Assembly: GCA_947472765.1 (NCBI GenBank)
Contig: CANJCM010000022.1
Location: forward strand, 1-56,765
DNA length: 56,765 nucleotides
Origin: Opitutia bacterium
GTDB lineage: Bacteria > Verrucomicrobiota > Verrucomicrobiia > Opitutales > Opitutaceae
Direction: 5' to 3'
Shown: piece after piece, positions 43,178 to 50,349 of the stretch
How the letters are laid out: each line of letters begins with the position of its first letter
Numbering within the stretch: position 1 is the first letter of the stretch
The notes under the pieces: model-generated
The model's database searches: none
Seen by the model: only the letters and a program-made list of their open reading frames with translations
What the model was told of the DNA's origin: nothing
Position numbers and translations under genes: made by a program

Positions 43178-44647
43178 TTACGGGCGCGCCGCAGCGAACG
43201 GGTCCTTCACCTCATCCAGCGATCGCAGGAGATCCCGCACGACCGTCGGCTCGGCCGCCGCGACATTCTTCGCCTCGTGCGGGTCAGCGATCATGTCGAA
43301 GAGCTCGACCTTCGGCTCCGCACTGCCCTTCACGCGATGCGCGATCAACCGCCAGCGCTCGGTGCGAACCGTGCGATCACCGGCGCCCCAGAAACCGCGC
43401 GCAGGCTTCGCCGCCGGCGCCGCCGGGTTTTCCAGCTGCGGCCGGAGACTGCGTCCGTCCAGCGGCCCGGGCGAAGGCAGTCCACAGAGTTCCAATAATG
43501 TCGGGTAAAGATCGATCGCCTCGACCAGCGCGTCGGACTTTTCACCCGCGCGGCTCATCCCCGGCACGCGAATCATCAGCGGCGAACGCAGGCCGTTCTC
43601 ATAGAGCGCGTGCTTCCCCCAGATCGCGTGCTCCCCGAGGAGAAAGCCGTGATCGCTCCAGATAACGACGATCGTGTTCTGCTCGAGGCGGAGTTCCCGC
43701 AGTGCCTCCAGCACCCGCCCCACCTGCGCATCGACGTAACTCGTCGCCGCCGCATACGCTCGGCGGAGTTCCAGCGCGTAGGCCGCATCCTGATCCGGAT
43801 CGCGACCGGCCGCGTCCTTGTAGTTGCCGCGAAACTCGCTGCTCGGATGCCAGCTCGACACCTCGTCCGCCGGCCGCGTCGTGACCTCCGGCGCCGCGAT
43901 GTCCTTGGGGTCGTGCAAATCAAACCATTTCTTCGGCGCCGCGAACGGCAGGTGCGGCTTGTACAGACCCACGGCAAAGAACCACGGCTTGTTCGAGGTC
44001 GCGAGTTCCCCGAGCGTCCGCACCGCATCGCCCGCCACCCACGCATCGGGATAGGCGTCATCCGGGCCATCGTTCATCTGCCACGCCGGACTCTTCCCCG
44101 GCACGCGCGGCCGGCCGTTGGCATAGCCGTGCATCATTTCCTCGGATGTTTTCCAGGGTGACTTCGGAATCCAGGTGCGATCCCACGCCCCCGGCAGTTC
44201 TTCCGGACCCTCCGCCCAATTCCTGCCAGTGAGATTACCCGGGTAATGGGTGATCTTGCCGAGCGCCAGGGTTTGGTAGCCATGCTGGCGCCACCACGCC
44301 GGCAAACTCTGCGCACCCCAACTCTCATGAGTCAGGCGAATGGCCTCGTTCCCCACTTGCACCAGTTGGTCCGGATACCGGCCACGCATCAGCGAACAGC
44401 GTGACGCTCCACACGTCGGCACCACGGCGTAATGATGCGTGAACAGCCGGCCCGACGCCGCGAAGCGATCCAGGTTGGGCGTGCGAGCGTGCTTCACGCC
44501 GAGCACACCGAGGTCGCTCCGCAGATCGTCGATGGCGATGAACAGAACATTGGGACGTGCCCGCTCCGCGGCGGCGGCGGACGGCAACGCGACCGGGACG
44601 AGAGCAGCCGAGACGGCGAGGGCGAGGAGGTGACGGGTAATCATCAT
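43178..44647 (-). CDS. Sulfatase (iduronate-2-sulfatase-like)
   Basis: This 489-aa exported sulfatase has a signal peptide (MMITRHLLALAVSAALVPVA). RPNVLFIAIDDLRSDLGVLG holds the DD metal ligands. The modification motif PTCGASRCSLMRGR has the cysteine at residue 79 that would become formylglycine. LALGKITHYPGN, FFAVGLYKPHLPFAAPKKWF and TIVVIWSDHGFLLGEHAIWG follow, the last with the conserved SDHG. The CxASR form instead of the more usual CxPSR is tolerated by maturases in related sulfatases. It probably desulfates a polysaccharide in the periplasm. No maturase gene is in the window. The 95 codons upstream of the ATG pair in the open frame are arginine-rich antisense DNA. Confidence 0.93.
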   Translation of the reverse strand: MMITRHLLALAVSAALVPVALPSAAAAERARPNVLFIAIDDLRSDLGVLGVKHARTPNLDRFAASGRLFTHHYAVVPTCGASRCSLMRGRYPDQLVQVGNEAIRLTHESWGAQSLPAWWRQHGYQTLALGKITHYPGNLTGRNWAEGPEELPGAWDRTWIPKSPWKTSEEMMHGYANGRPRVPGKSPAWQMNDGPDDAYPDAWVAGDAVRTLGELATSNKPWFFAVGLYKPHLPFAAPKKWFDLHDPKDIAAPEVTTRPADEVSSWHPSSEFRGNYKDAAGRDPDQDAAYALELRRAYAAATSYVDAQVGRVLEALRELRLEQNTIVVIWSDHGFLLGEHAIWGKHALYENGLRSPLMIRVPGMSRAGEKSDALVEAIDLYPTLLELCGLPSPGPLDGRSLRPQLENPAAPAAKPARGFWGAGDRTVRTERWRLIAHRVKGSAEPKVELFDMIADPHEAKNVAAAEPTVVRDLLRSLDEVKDPFAAARP

Positions 44648-44732
44648 GGAACGCCCCCGGCGTTTCCCGACGGCGCGCGTCACGTTGCGTGGACCGGTTC
44701 CGGCTGGCAATGCCGGCAACGTCCGGCCGGAA

Positions 44733-45554
44733 ATGGCGCGACTTCGCCGGCCGGGCGCGCTTGAAATCCGTCCTGTGCGCGCTGTCCGACGCCTTCTCTC
44801 CGCCACGTGTCGCCGGGTTCTTCTCCGTGCCGCGCTTCTGCTGACCGCTCTCCTCGTCGGCGCCACGCCGGGTCCGGGTGCCACCGGTCCCGTGGGCACC
44901 GTCGAGGAATTGCGCCTGGAGAAATTCGTCATGCCGCAGTTTCCAGCCTTTACCCGGCTGACCGGTCAGCAGCGTGGTGTGGTCACTGTCGCCATCGGCC
45001 GCGACGCCGAGGGCCGCGTCACCGATCTGCTGGTGCTCGATTCCACGGACGCGCGTTTGACAGAGTCGGTGCGGGACGCCGTGTCGGAGTGGCGATTCGC
45101 GCGCCCGGCCAATCAACCCTCGGTGCTCGGCCCCGTGGTTCCGCTCGTCCGCTTTCTGTTCAAGGCCGATGGGATCGCGATGACCACCCCTCCCACGGGC
45201 AACGCCGCGGGGCGATCGATTGAGACCGCGCCCGTGGTTCTACCCACGCTCGCCGACCTCGACGGTGACATGAAGCCGCTCCAGCAAATTTTCCCGGCGT
45301 GGCGCAGCCGTCCCCGCGACGTCTCCGCCGACGCCACGGTTACGATGAAGTACTTCATCGACGAGGAAGGCCGCGTGCGCGTTCCGGTCGTGCTCGAGTC
45401 GTCGGCGCCGGAACTCGGCGAGGCGGCGCTCCATGCCATCGCGCAATGGCGCTATCCTCCCCCTCGCGTCAACGGCCGGCCAACGATCGCGATCGACCTT
45501 CAGACTTTTCAGTTCGTCGCCGCGGAAAACGCGGGCGGCCGCAAGGCGAAGTAG
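44733..45554 (+). CDS. Protein with two TonB C-terminal-like domains
   Basis: This is about 273 aa from the ATG of MARLRRPGALEIRP. A membrane segment (RVLLRAALLLTALLVGATPG) is followed by two similar beta-alpha modules. The first is FPAFTRLTGQQRGVVTVAIG with VRDAVSEWRFARP. The second is VTMKYFIDEEGRVRVPVVLE with ALHAIAQWRYPPPRVNGRP. The pattern a..A...WrF.P and g.v....V is that of TonB C-terminal domains, so it is a TonB-like energy-transducing or periplasmic protein. The proline-rich spacer of true TonB is missing. The exact start is uncertain, since an ATG 29 codons upstream is also in frame. It is divergent from the sulfatase. Confidence 0.75.
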   Translation: MARLRRPGALEIRPVRAVRRLLSATCRRVLLRAALLLTALLVGATPGPGATGPVGTVEELRLEKFVMPQFPAFTRLTGQQRGVVTVAIGRDAEGRVTDLLVLDSTDARLTESVRDAVSEWRFARPANQPSVLGPVVPLVRFLFKADGIAMTTPPTGNAAGRSIETAPVVLPTLADLDGDMKPLQQIFPAWRSRPRDVSADATVTMKYFIDEEGRVRVPVVLESSAPELGEAALHAIAQWRYPPPRVNGRPTIAIDLQTFQFVAAENAGGRKAK

Positions 45555-45623
45555 CCACGTCCGCCCTCCGGGTGCTCAGGACACAGCGCCAATCAGCTGG
45601 AAGGGTAATCGCCCAGACCTCTT

Positions 45624-45690
45624 GGGCGCGCACGAGGCGCGCCCCTACACGAAAAGAAATTCGATGTAGGGGCGTGCCTCGTGCACGCCC
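45624..45690. repeat. Inverted pair of REP-like hairpins, GTAG heads inward (intact)
   Basis: The left unit, read on the minus strand, is GTAG (45645-45648) plus stem GGGCGCGC/GCGCGCCC with a 5-nt loop. The right unit on the plus strand is GTAG at 45666-45669, stem GGGCGTGC/GCACGCCC at 45670-45690 and loop CTCGT. All 16 stem pairs are intact and the two units match in 24 of 26 positions. They are separated by 17 AT-rich bases. Confidence 0.82.
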
Positions 45691-45728
45691 GATTTCAAGA
45701 CGGCCAACCGTCGTGCAACCGGGTCTTG

Positions 45729-45798
45729 AGGCGCAGACGAGCCGCGCGCCTGCACGTGGGACGAACCCTGCCTTGTCGGAGCGTGTGTCGTGCACGCC
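45729..45798. repeat. Decayed second copy of the paired REP-like element
   Basis: The stretch at 45729-45754 aligns with the left unit of the preceding pair (shared AC-GAG loop and CACG end), and 45774-45797 aligns with the right unit (shared GTGCACGCC). Stems are now imperfect. It ends exactly where the DUF1080 gene's stop begins, so two such pairs lie in tandem between convergent genes. Confidence 0.55.
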
Positions 45799-46437
45799 TC
45801 AACTCTTCGGGCCTAGCCGGCGCACTTTGATCGAGCGGAACTTCACCACGCCCGGCCCCGCCGATTGCTGCAGGCCGATTGGGCCGGCCTCCATGTGCTG
45901 GTTGTCACGGGAATCGACCGTCTGAACCCCATTTAGCTGGAGGATGAAGTGATCGCCCTCGGCCCGGATGTAATATGTATTCCAGCGATCGATCGTGGAG
46001 GGTTGATCGACGGGCCGCGTGACGTTGACGAGACTGCCGGTGGGAAACGCGCCGCCCGGTTGCTTGTCGTAGATATTCGCCTCGTAGGAATTCGTGCCCG
46101 TCACGTTCCCGGTGAGCACGCAGCGAAAATAGATTCCGCTGTTCGCCCGCTCGTTCACCCAGAACTCCGCCTTCAATTCGAAGTCCCGATACAGTTCGTC
46201 GGTGCAGAGCATGCCCGACCCGCTGCCGCCGACGGAGCTGAGTACGCCGTCGCCCGTCTCCCACTTCGCGCTGCCCCGCGGGGTCAAACCGTCGAGCGTC
46301 TTGCCGTCGAAAAGCAGCTTCCAACCCGCCGCGGCCTCGCCGGGCGTCAGCGTGTTCGCCGGCCCGGCGGTCTCCGCCGCGAAGAGCGGGCGTCCGAAGA
46401 CAAGGACACAGAGGACGAGCAGCGCACGGGGTTTCAT
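45799..46437 (-). CDS. DUF1080 (3-keto-disaccharide hydrolase-like) secreted protein
   Basis: This 212-aa protein has a signal peptide (MKPRALLVLCVLVFGRPLFA) and one DUF1080 lectin-like beta-sandwich. Its blocks are GWKLLFDGKTLDGLTPRGSA, WETGDGVLSS, DFELKAEFWVNERANSGIYF, NSYEANIYDK and HFILQLNGVQTVDSRDNQHM, with GPIGLQQSAGPGVVKFRSIK at the end. The family is numerous in Verrucomicrobia and Planctomycetes. Some members are reported to act on 3-keto-glucosides, but the substrate here is not known. The ATG of MKPRALL starts the signal peptide. It is convergent with the TonB-like gene. Confidence 0.88.
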   Translation of the reverse strand: MKPRALLVLCVLVFGRPLFAAETAGPANTLTPGEAAAGWKLLFDGKTLDGLTPRGSAKWETGDGVLSSVGGSGSGMLCTDELYRDFELKAEFWVNERANSGIYFRCVLTGNVTGTNSYEANIYDKQPGGAFPTGSLVNVTRPVDQPSTIDRWNTYYIRAEGDHFILQLNGVQTVDSRDNQHMEAGPIGLQQSAGPGVVKFRSIKVRRLGPKS

Positions 46438-46599
46438 GCGGCGCAGCGTGGGCGGCTTCCGTTCGCCGAACAAGCCGACGCTCGTGCTTCACCGAGCCAA
46501 AACACCCCGCCCTGCGGCCCCCTCTCTCGAGAGGAGACCTTTTCGAGACGCCCTTCGAAGGTCACCTCGAGAGCCGGAACAATGCCGTGGAACGAAAAC

Positions 46600-46702
46600 G
46601 GCGGGTGTGGGCACCCGCCCTCCATGGTAGGAGGATCGTTCAGACTTCCGTTTGTGCTGCTCTCAAAGAGCAATCCATGGAGGGACGGTGCCCTCACCGT
46701 CC
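46600..46702. repeat. Inverted pair of REP-like hairpins, GGAG heads inward
   Basis: The left unit has an exact stem GGCGGGTG/CACCCGCC (loop TGGG) followed by CTCC at 46620-46623. The right unit has GGAG at 46679-46682 and an exact stem GGACGGTG/CACCGTCC (loop CCCT). The pair is separated by 55 nt. It is the same family as 24726-24797: the left unit has the same stem as that locus's first unit, in opposite orientation. Confidence 0.78.
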
Positions 46703-46793
46703 AAGGATGCCTAACGTGCGACGGAACCTCCTTAGATCGGTGTAGGGCCCGGTATTCCCTCCGTTTGGCCGTGAGCTTGCCGAACCGACCCGT

Positions 46794-46816
46794 CGCCGGT
46801 CGGAGACCGGCGCTAC
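46794..46816 (-). repeat. REP-like hairpin with GTAG head
   Basis: CGCCGGTC pairs with GACCGGCG around GGA, followed by CTAC (GTAG on the minus strand). A GTAG at 46742-46745 on the plus strand may mark a decayed partner, as no good stem follows it. It lies 52 bp before the aldo-keto reductase start, within a 430-bp gap that is otherwise occupied by the pair at 46600-46702. Confidence 0.65.
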
Positions 46817-46867
46817 CCAAACAATCAGGCTTGTTGGCGCGACCGCTTCGCGTGTTAGCTGCAGATC

Positions 46868-47896
46868 ATGAGCTACGTCCCCGCCGAGAATCGCTACACT
46901 GGAATGACCTACAACGTCTGCGGCCGCAGCGGCCTGAAACTGCCGGCGCTGTCCCTCGGGTTGTGGCACAACTTCGGCGGAACGACCGTTCCCGAGAACG
47001 CGCGGGCCATGTGTCGGCGCGCCTTCGACCTCGGCATCACGCACTTCGATCTGGCGAACAATTACGGGCCGCCCCCGGGCTCGGCCGAGAGCAACTTCGG
47101 CGAAATCCTGCGTTCCGACTTCGCCGGCCTGCGCGACGAACTGATCATCTCGACCAAGGCCGGTTATCGCATGTGGCCCGGTCCCTATGGAGAATGGGGC
47201 ACCCGGAAATACCTCACGGCCAGTCTCGACCAGAGCCTCAAGCGCATGGGCCTCGATTACGTCGACATCTTCTACTCGCACCGCTTCGACCCGAACACGC
47301 CGCTCGACGAAACGATGGGGGCACTCGATCGCGCGCTCCGCTCCGGCAAGGCGCTCTACGTCGGTCTCTCCTCCTACAACAGCCGGCGCACCCGCGAGGC
47401 GACCGCGTTGCTCAAGGAATTCGGCCACCGCTGCCTGATTCACCAGCCGAGTTACTCGATGCTGAATCGCTGGGTGGAGAAGGACGGCCTGCTCGACACG
47501 CTCGCGACCGAGGGCATCGGGTGCATCGCGTTCTCGCCGCTCGCCCAGGGAATGCTCTCCAACAAATACCTCGGCGGCACGCCGGCCGGCAGTCGCGCCG
47601 CGGCCAACACTTCTCTTCGCGGCACCTTCCTCTCCGACGCCAACCTCGCGAACATCCGCGCGCTCAACGCCATCGCCCAGGAACGCGGCCAGACCCTCGC
47701 GCAAATGGCGATCGCCTGGGTCCTCAAGGATCCCCGCGTGACGACCGCCTTGATCGGCGCGAGCAAGGTTTCCCAGATCGAGGACTGTGTCGCTGCCCTG
47801 AAGAACACCAAGTTCTCGCCCGACGAACTCACCCGCATCGACCAGTACGCCAAGGACGGCGACCTCAATCTCTGGGCCGCGTCGAGCGCGGGGTGA
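46868..47896 (+). CDS. yghZ: Aldo-keto reductase, YghZ/Gpr type (L-glyceraldehyde-3-phosphate reductase)
   Basis: This 342-aa enzyme closely follows E. coli YghZ. It has GRSGLKLPALSLGLWHNFGG, AFDLGITHFDLANNYGPPPG with catalytic Asp and Tyr, ELIISTKAGYRMWPGPYGEW, SLKRMGLDYVDIFYSHRFDP and LIHQPSYSMLNRWVEKDGLL. GCIAFSPLAQGMLSNKYL and TALIGASKVSQIEDCV come from the NADPH-binding end. The family reduces L-glyceraldehyde-3-phosphate and methylglyoxal with NADPH. It appears monocistronic: repeats flank both sides, and a 7-nt array starts directly after its stop codon. Confidence 0.95.
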   Translation: MSYVPAENRYTGMTYNVCGRSGLKLPALSLGLWHNFGGTTVPENARAMCRRAFDLGITHFDLANNYGPPPGSAESNFGEILRSDFAGLRDELIISTKAGYRMWPGPYGEWGTRKYLTASLDQSLKRMGLDYVDIFYSHRFDPNTPLDETMGALDRALRSGKALYVGLSSYNSRRTREATALLKEFGHRCLIHQPSYSMLNRWVEKDGLLDTLATEGIGCIAFSPLAQGMLSNKYLGGTPAGSRAAANTSLRGTFLSDANLANIRALNAIAQERGQTLAQMAIAWVLKDPRVTTALIGASKVSQIEDCVAALKNTKFSPDELTRIDQYAKDGDLNLWAASSAG

Positions 47897-47945
47897 GGCG
47901 TTTGGGTTCTGGGTTCTGGGTTCTGAGTTTTGCGTTCATCGTTTC
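47897..47945. repeat. 7-nt tandem array starting at the aldo-keto reductase stop
   Basis: Three exact GGGTTCT heptamers (47904-47924) are flanked in phase by GGCGTTT before and GAGTTTT, GCGTTCA and TCGTTTC after. The first unit begins on the base following the TGA at 47894-47896. Confidence 0.75.
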
Positions 47946-48114
47946 GCGGCCTGAGGCCTGCGAGCCGGTCTCTCCGTGGCTGCGAGCGTGAGCGAGTGGC
48001 CCCTGGGGTGTGACGTGTGACAGGTGGGGTGTGACCACGCTTACCTGAGCCAGAAGGCCGGTCGATTCAATGGCCGTGAGCTGCGAGCGCGCGCAGAGGG
48101 ACACCGCCGGCCCC

Positions 48115-48149
48115 AATCGAAAATCGAGAATCCAAAATCGAAAATCCCC
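48115..48149. repeat. 7-nt tandem array ending at the acetyltransferase stop
   Basis: Five heptamers in phase, beginning AATCGAA and AATCGAG and ending AATCCCC; all start with AATC. The last base is the first base of the acetyltransferase's stop codon on the opposite strand (48149-48151). Confidence 0.78.
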
Positions 48150-49018
48150 TACCCCTTCTCCGCCCCGCTCGTGCTAAACACCCGCGCCGGCACTCCCGGC
48201 CGCGGATTCTCTCCGAGGAACATCCGCGTGTAGCCGCGCTGCACGCTGAATCCGATCTCCCTCATCAGCGCCGCGCCCGTGGTATTCGGCGCCGGGACGT
48301 CGATGAACATCCGCTGGCCCGCGTGCCGCCGCACCACGCCCGCCAGGAGCGCCGCGGCCGCCGCGTCGTCCCGCGCCAGCCACGGCCCGACTTGCACCGC
48401 GTTGCGTCCGGTCCGGGCCATCAGAAACCCGCGAACGACCCCGCCGGTCCGCACCACGAAACAACTCTCCGGCTCGCGTGCCGCCAGCGAGCGCAACACC
48501 GCCGGTCGCGCCACACCGAAAATCTCCGCGTCGAACTCCACCACGTCCGCCCACACCGCCGCGCCCAGCGGCTCGAGCATCGCGCGGTCCGCCGCCGGCT
48601 CCGGTCCCGCGATCCCTTGAAAACGCGAGAGATCGTACTCATCCACGAACCCCATCGGCAGATAAACGGCCCGCCCCATCGGCGTCGCATCGAGCTTGAT
48701 GCTGCGGATGCCCCGCGCCCGTAAATGGTCGAGACACCGGTTCAGCAGGACCGAGCCGATGCCATGACGCCGCTGTTCCGGATGCACCAGCACCATGCCG
48801 ATCCAGCCCACGTCCCGCCCATACGTGATCGTCGTCGCCGTGCCCACGACCTGCCCCGCCAGTTCCGCCGCGAAGCAGCCCGCCGGCTCGAACTCAAGAT
48901 AACCCTCCCAGTCCCGCGGTGTCTGGTTCCAGCCCGCAAACTCCCGCAACTGATCCGCCGCCGCCAAGTCCGCCGGAGTCAGCAGGCGGAAAGTGACATC
49001 GGGATGCGGGGATTTCAT
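48149..49018 (-). CDS. GNAT acetyltransferase with C-terminal second domain
   Basis: This 289-aa protein has an N-terminal GNAT fold: VTFRLLTPADLAAADQLREF, then WIGMVLVHPEQRRHGIGSVL with the acetyl-CoA R/QxxGxG/A loop, and YLPMGFVDEYDLSRFQG. The second half (AVWADVVEFDAEIFGVARPA, ESCFVVRTGGVVRGFLMART and GFSVQRGYTRMFLGENPR) is typical of two-domain GNAT proteins with an Acetyltransf_18-like C-terminal domain. The acceptor is unknown. The start is the ATG of MKSPHPD; an in-frame start 14 codons earlier adds only alanine- and glycine-rich residues. Confidence 0.87.
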   Translation of the reverse strand: MKSPHPDVTFRLLTPADLAAADQLREFAGWNQTPRDWEGYLEFEPAGCFAAELAGQVVGTATTITYGRDVGWIGMVLVHPEQRRHGIGSVLLNRCLDHLRARGIRSIKLDATPMGRAVYLPMGFVDEYDLSRFQGIAGPEPAADRAMLEPLGAAVWADVVEFDAEIFGVARPAVLRSLAAREPESCFVVRTGGVVRGFLMARTGRNAVQVGPWLARDDAAAAALLAGVVRRHAGQRMFIDVPAPNTTGAALMREIGFSVQRGYTRMFLGENPRPGVPARVFSTSGAEKG

Positions 49019-49150
49019 GCGTCGTGGCATTTCACCCGCCGCCCCGGCCGACGCCATCACGAACCATCACCCCGGAATTGGGGTCTGGTTTCAGCTTGTG
49101 CTCCCCGAGCGGGATCCTAGCAACTCGACCGCCTCCACCGGTCCGCCTTT

Positions 49151-49204
49151 CTTCGTCGGGCTGCCGCTCTTCGTAGGGCTGACTTCCTTCGTAGGGCTGC
49201 CGCT
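49151..49204 (+). repeat. Three 18-bp tandem units containing GTAGGGCTG
   Basis: Three units of 18 bp start at 49151, 49169 and 49187, each CTTCGT[A/C]GGGCTG followed by CCGCT or ACTTC. The third unit supplies the GTAG head and first stem arm of the adjacent REP-like hairpin, so the tandem may have arisen by slippage of part of that element. Confidence 0.65.
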
Positions 49205-49254
49205 CGCCGGCAGGCCTCTCCCGCAATAGGCCCGGCGACCAGCGCCGGCCCTAC
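49191..49254. repeat. Inverted pair of REP-like hairpins, GTAG heads outward
   Basis: The left unit is GTAG at 49191-49194, then GGCTGCCG pairing with CGGCAG(G)CC, one bulged base. The right unit is GGCC(C)GGCG pairing with CGCCGGCC, then CTAC at 49251-49254. Both have 4-5 nt loops. A heptamer array follows within four bases. Confidence 0.72.
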
Positions 49255-49257
49255 ATT

Positions 49258-49313
49258 CCTCCGCCATCCGCCCTCCGTCCTCCGCTTGCCCCCTCCCTCC
49301 CCAACTTCCGACT
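49258..49313. repeat. 7-nt tandem array at the epimerase gene start
   Basis: In-phase heptamers CCTCCGC, CATCCGC and further CCTCCG-type units grade into CTCCCTC and TCCGACT. The annotated TTG start of the next gene lies inside the array (49286). A similar C/T-rich array with the same CATCCG words is at 54464-54526. Confidence 0.65.
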
Positions 49314-50347
49314 CCACCCCGCGTGCCCTGCCCTGCGCTCCCGCGGACGCCGACATTTTCCTCAGCGAGCCGACGCCCGGCGTGCTCGAGGCCGTCAAAT
49401 CCCTCGCCGGTCCGATGCACGTCCTCGGCGCCGGCGGCAAAATGGGGCTCCATCTCTGCCTCATGCTGCAGCGCGCACTCACCGCGGCGGGCCGGCCGGG
49501 CGAAGTCACCGCCATTTCCCGGTTCACGACATTGAGGGCCCGGGACGATTTCGAACGGAACGGCGTCCGCACCCTCGCCTGCGATCTCGCCGACGAACTC
49601 GCCCTCGCCCGACTGCCCGATGCGCCGACGCTGTTCTTTCTCGCCGGCGTGAAATTCGGCACCGCGTCGAATCCCGATCTGCTCCAACAGGTCAACCGCG
49701 ACCTGCCCGCCCGCGTCGCCGACCGCTTTCGCTCTTCGCGGATCGTCGCCTTCTCGACCGGCTGCGTTTATCCCTTCGTGCCCCCGGCGTCCGGCGGCGC
49801 CCGCGAATCGACCCCGGTCGATCCCATCGGCGCTTACGCCCTCTCCTGCGTGCAACGCGAGGAGGCGTTTGCCGAGGCCTCGCGCAACTACGGTACGCCG
49901 GTCGTCTTCATCCGCCTCAACTACTCGGTCGAGTTTCGCTACGGCGTACTCGTCGACGTCGCTCAGAAGGTCCGCGCCCGGCAGCCGATCGATGTGACGA
50001 TGGGCTACGTGAACGTCATCTGGCAGCGCGACGCCCTTGCCCATGTCATCCAATCGGCCGCCCTCGCCGCCTCGCCCGCCATCCCGCTCAACGTCGCCGG
50101 ACCGGAAATTGTCACGGTGCGATCCGTCGCTTCCCGCTTCGGCGAAATGTTCGGCGTCCCGGTCGCATTCACCGGCCACGAAGCCCCGACCGCCTGGCTC
50201 AACGACGCCACGATGGCGCATGAGCGCTTCGGCGAACCGGAGGCTTCGGTGGAGCAGATGATGACCTGGATCGCGGCCTGGCTCGACTCCGGCGCTCCCC
50301 TCTGGGGCAAGCCCACCGCCTTCGAAAATCGCGCGGGCAACTATTGA
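49286..50347 (+). CDS. NAD(P)-dependent epimerase/dehydratase-like protein
   Basis: This protein of up to 353 aa is of the extended short-chain dehydrogenase type. MHVLGAGGKMGLHLCLMLQR is the nucleotide-binding turn. FFLAGVKFGTASNPDLL, RIVAFSTGCVYPFVPPASGG with the catalytic Ser/Tyr region, GAYALSCVQREEAFAEASRN with YxxxQ in place of the usual YxxxK, and VVFIRLNYSVEFRYGVLVDV follow. The active-site lysine therefore appears replaced. The start is uncertain: no ATG or GTG precedes the conserved DIFLSEPTPGVLEAV, only a TTG inside a C/T-rich 7-nt array. It is followed after two bases by the DapA-like gene, so both probably act in one sugar-acid pathway. Confidence 0.82.
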   Translation: MPPPSPTSDSTPRALPCAPADADIFLSEPTPGVLEAVKSLAGPMHVLGAGGKMGLHLCLMLQRALTAAGRPGEVTAISRFTTLRARDDFERNGVRTLACDLADELALARLPDAPTLFFLAGVKFGTASNPDLLQQVNRDLPARVADRFRSSRIVAFSTGCVYPFVPPASGGARESTPVDPIGAYALSCVQREEAFAEASRNYGTPVVFIRLNYSVEFRYGVLVDVAQKVRARQPIDVTMGYVNVIWQRDALAHVIQSAALAASPAIPLNVAGPEIVTVRSVASRFGEMFGVPVAFTGHEAPTAWLNDATMAHERFGEPEASVEQMMTWIAAWLDSGAPLWGKPTAFENRAGNY

Positions 50348-50349
50348 GC

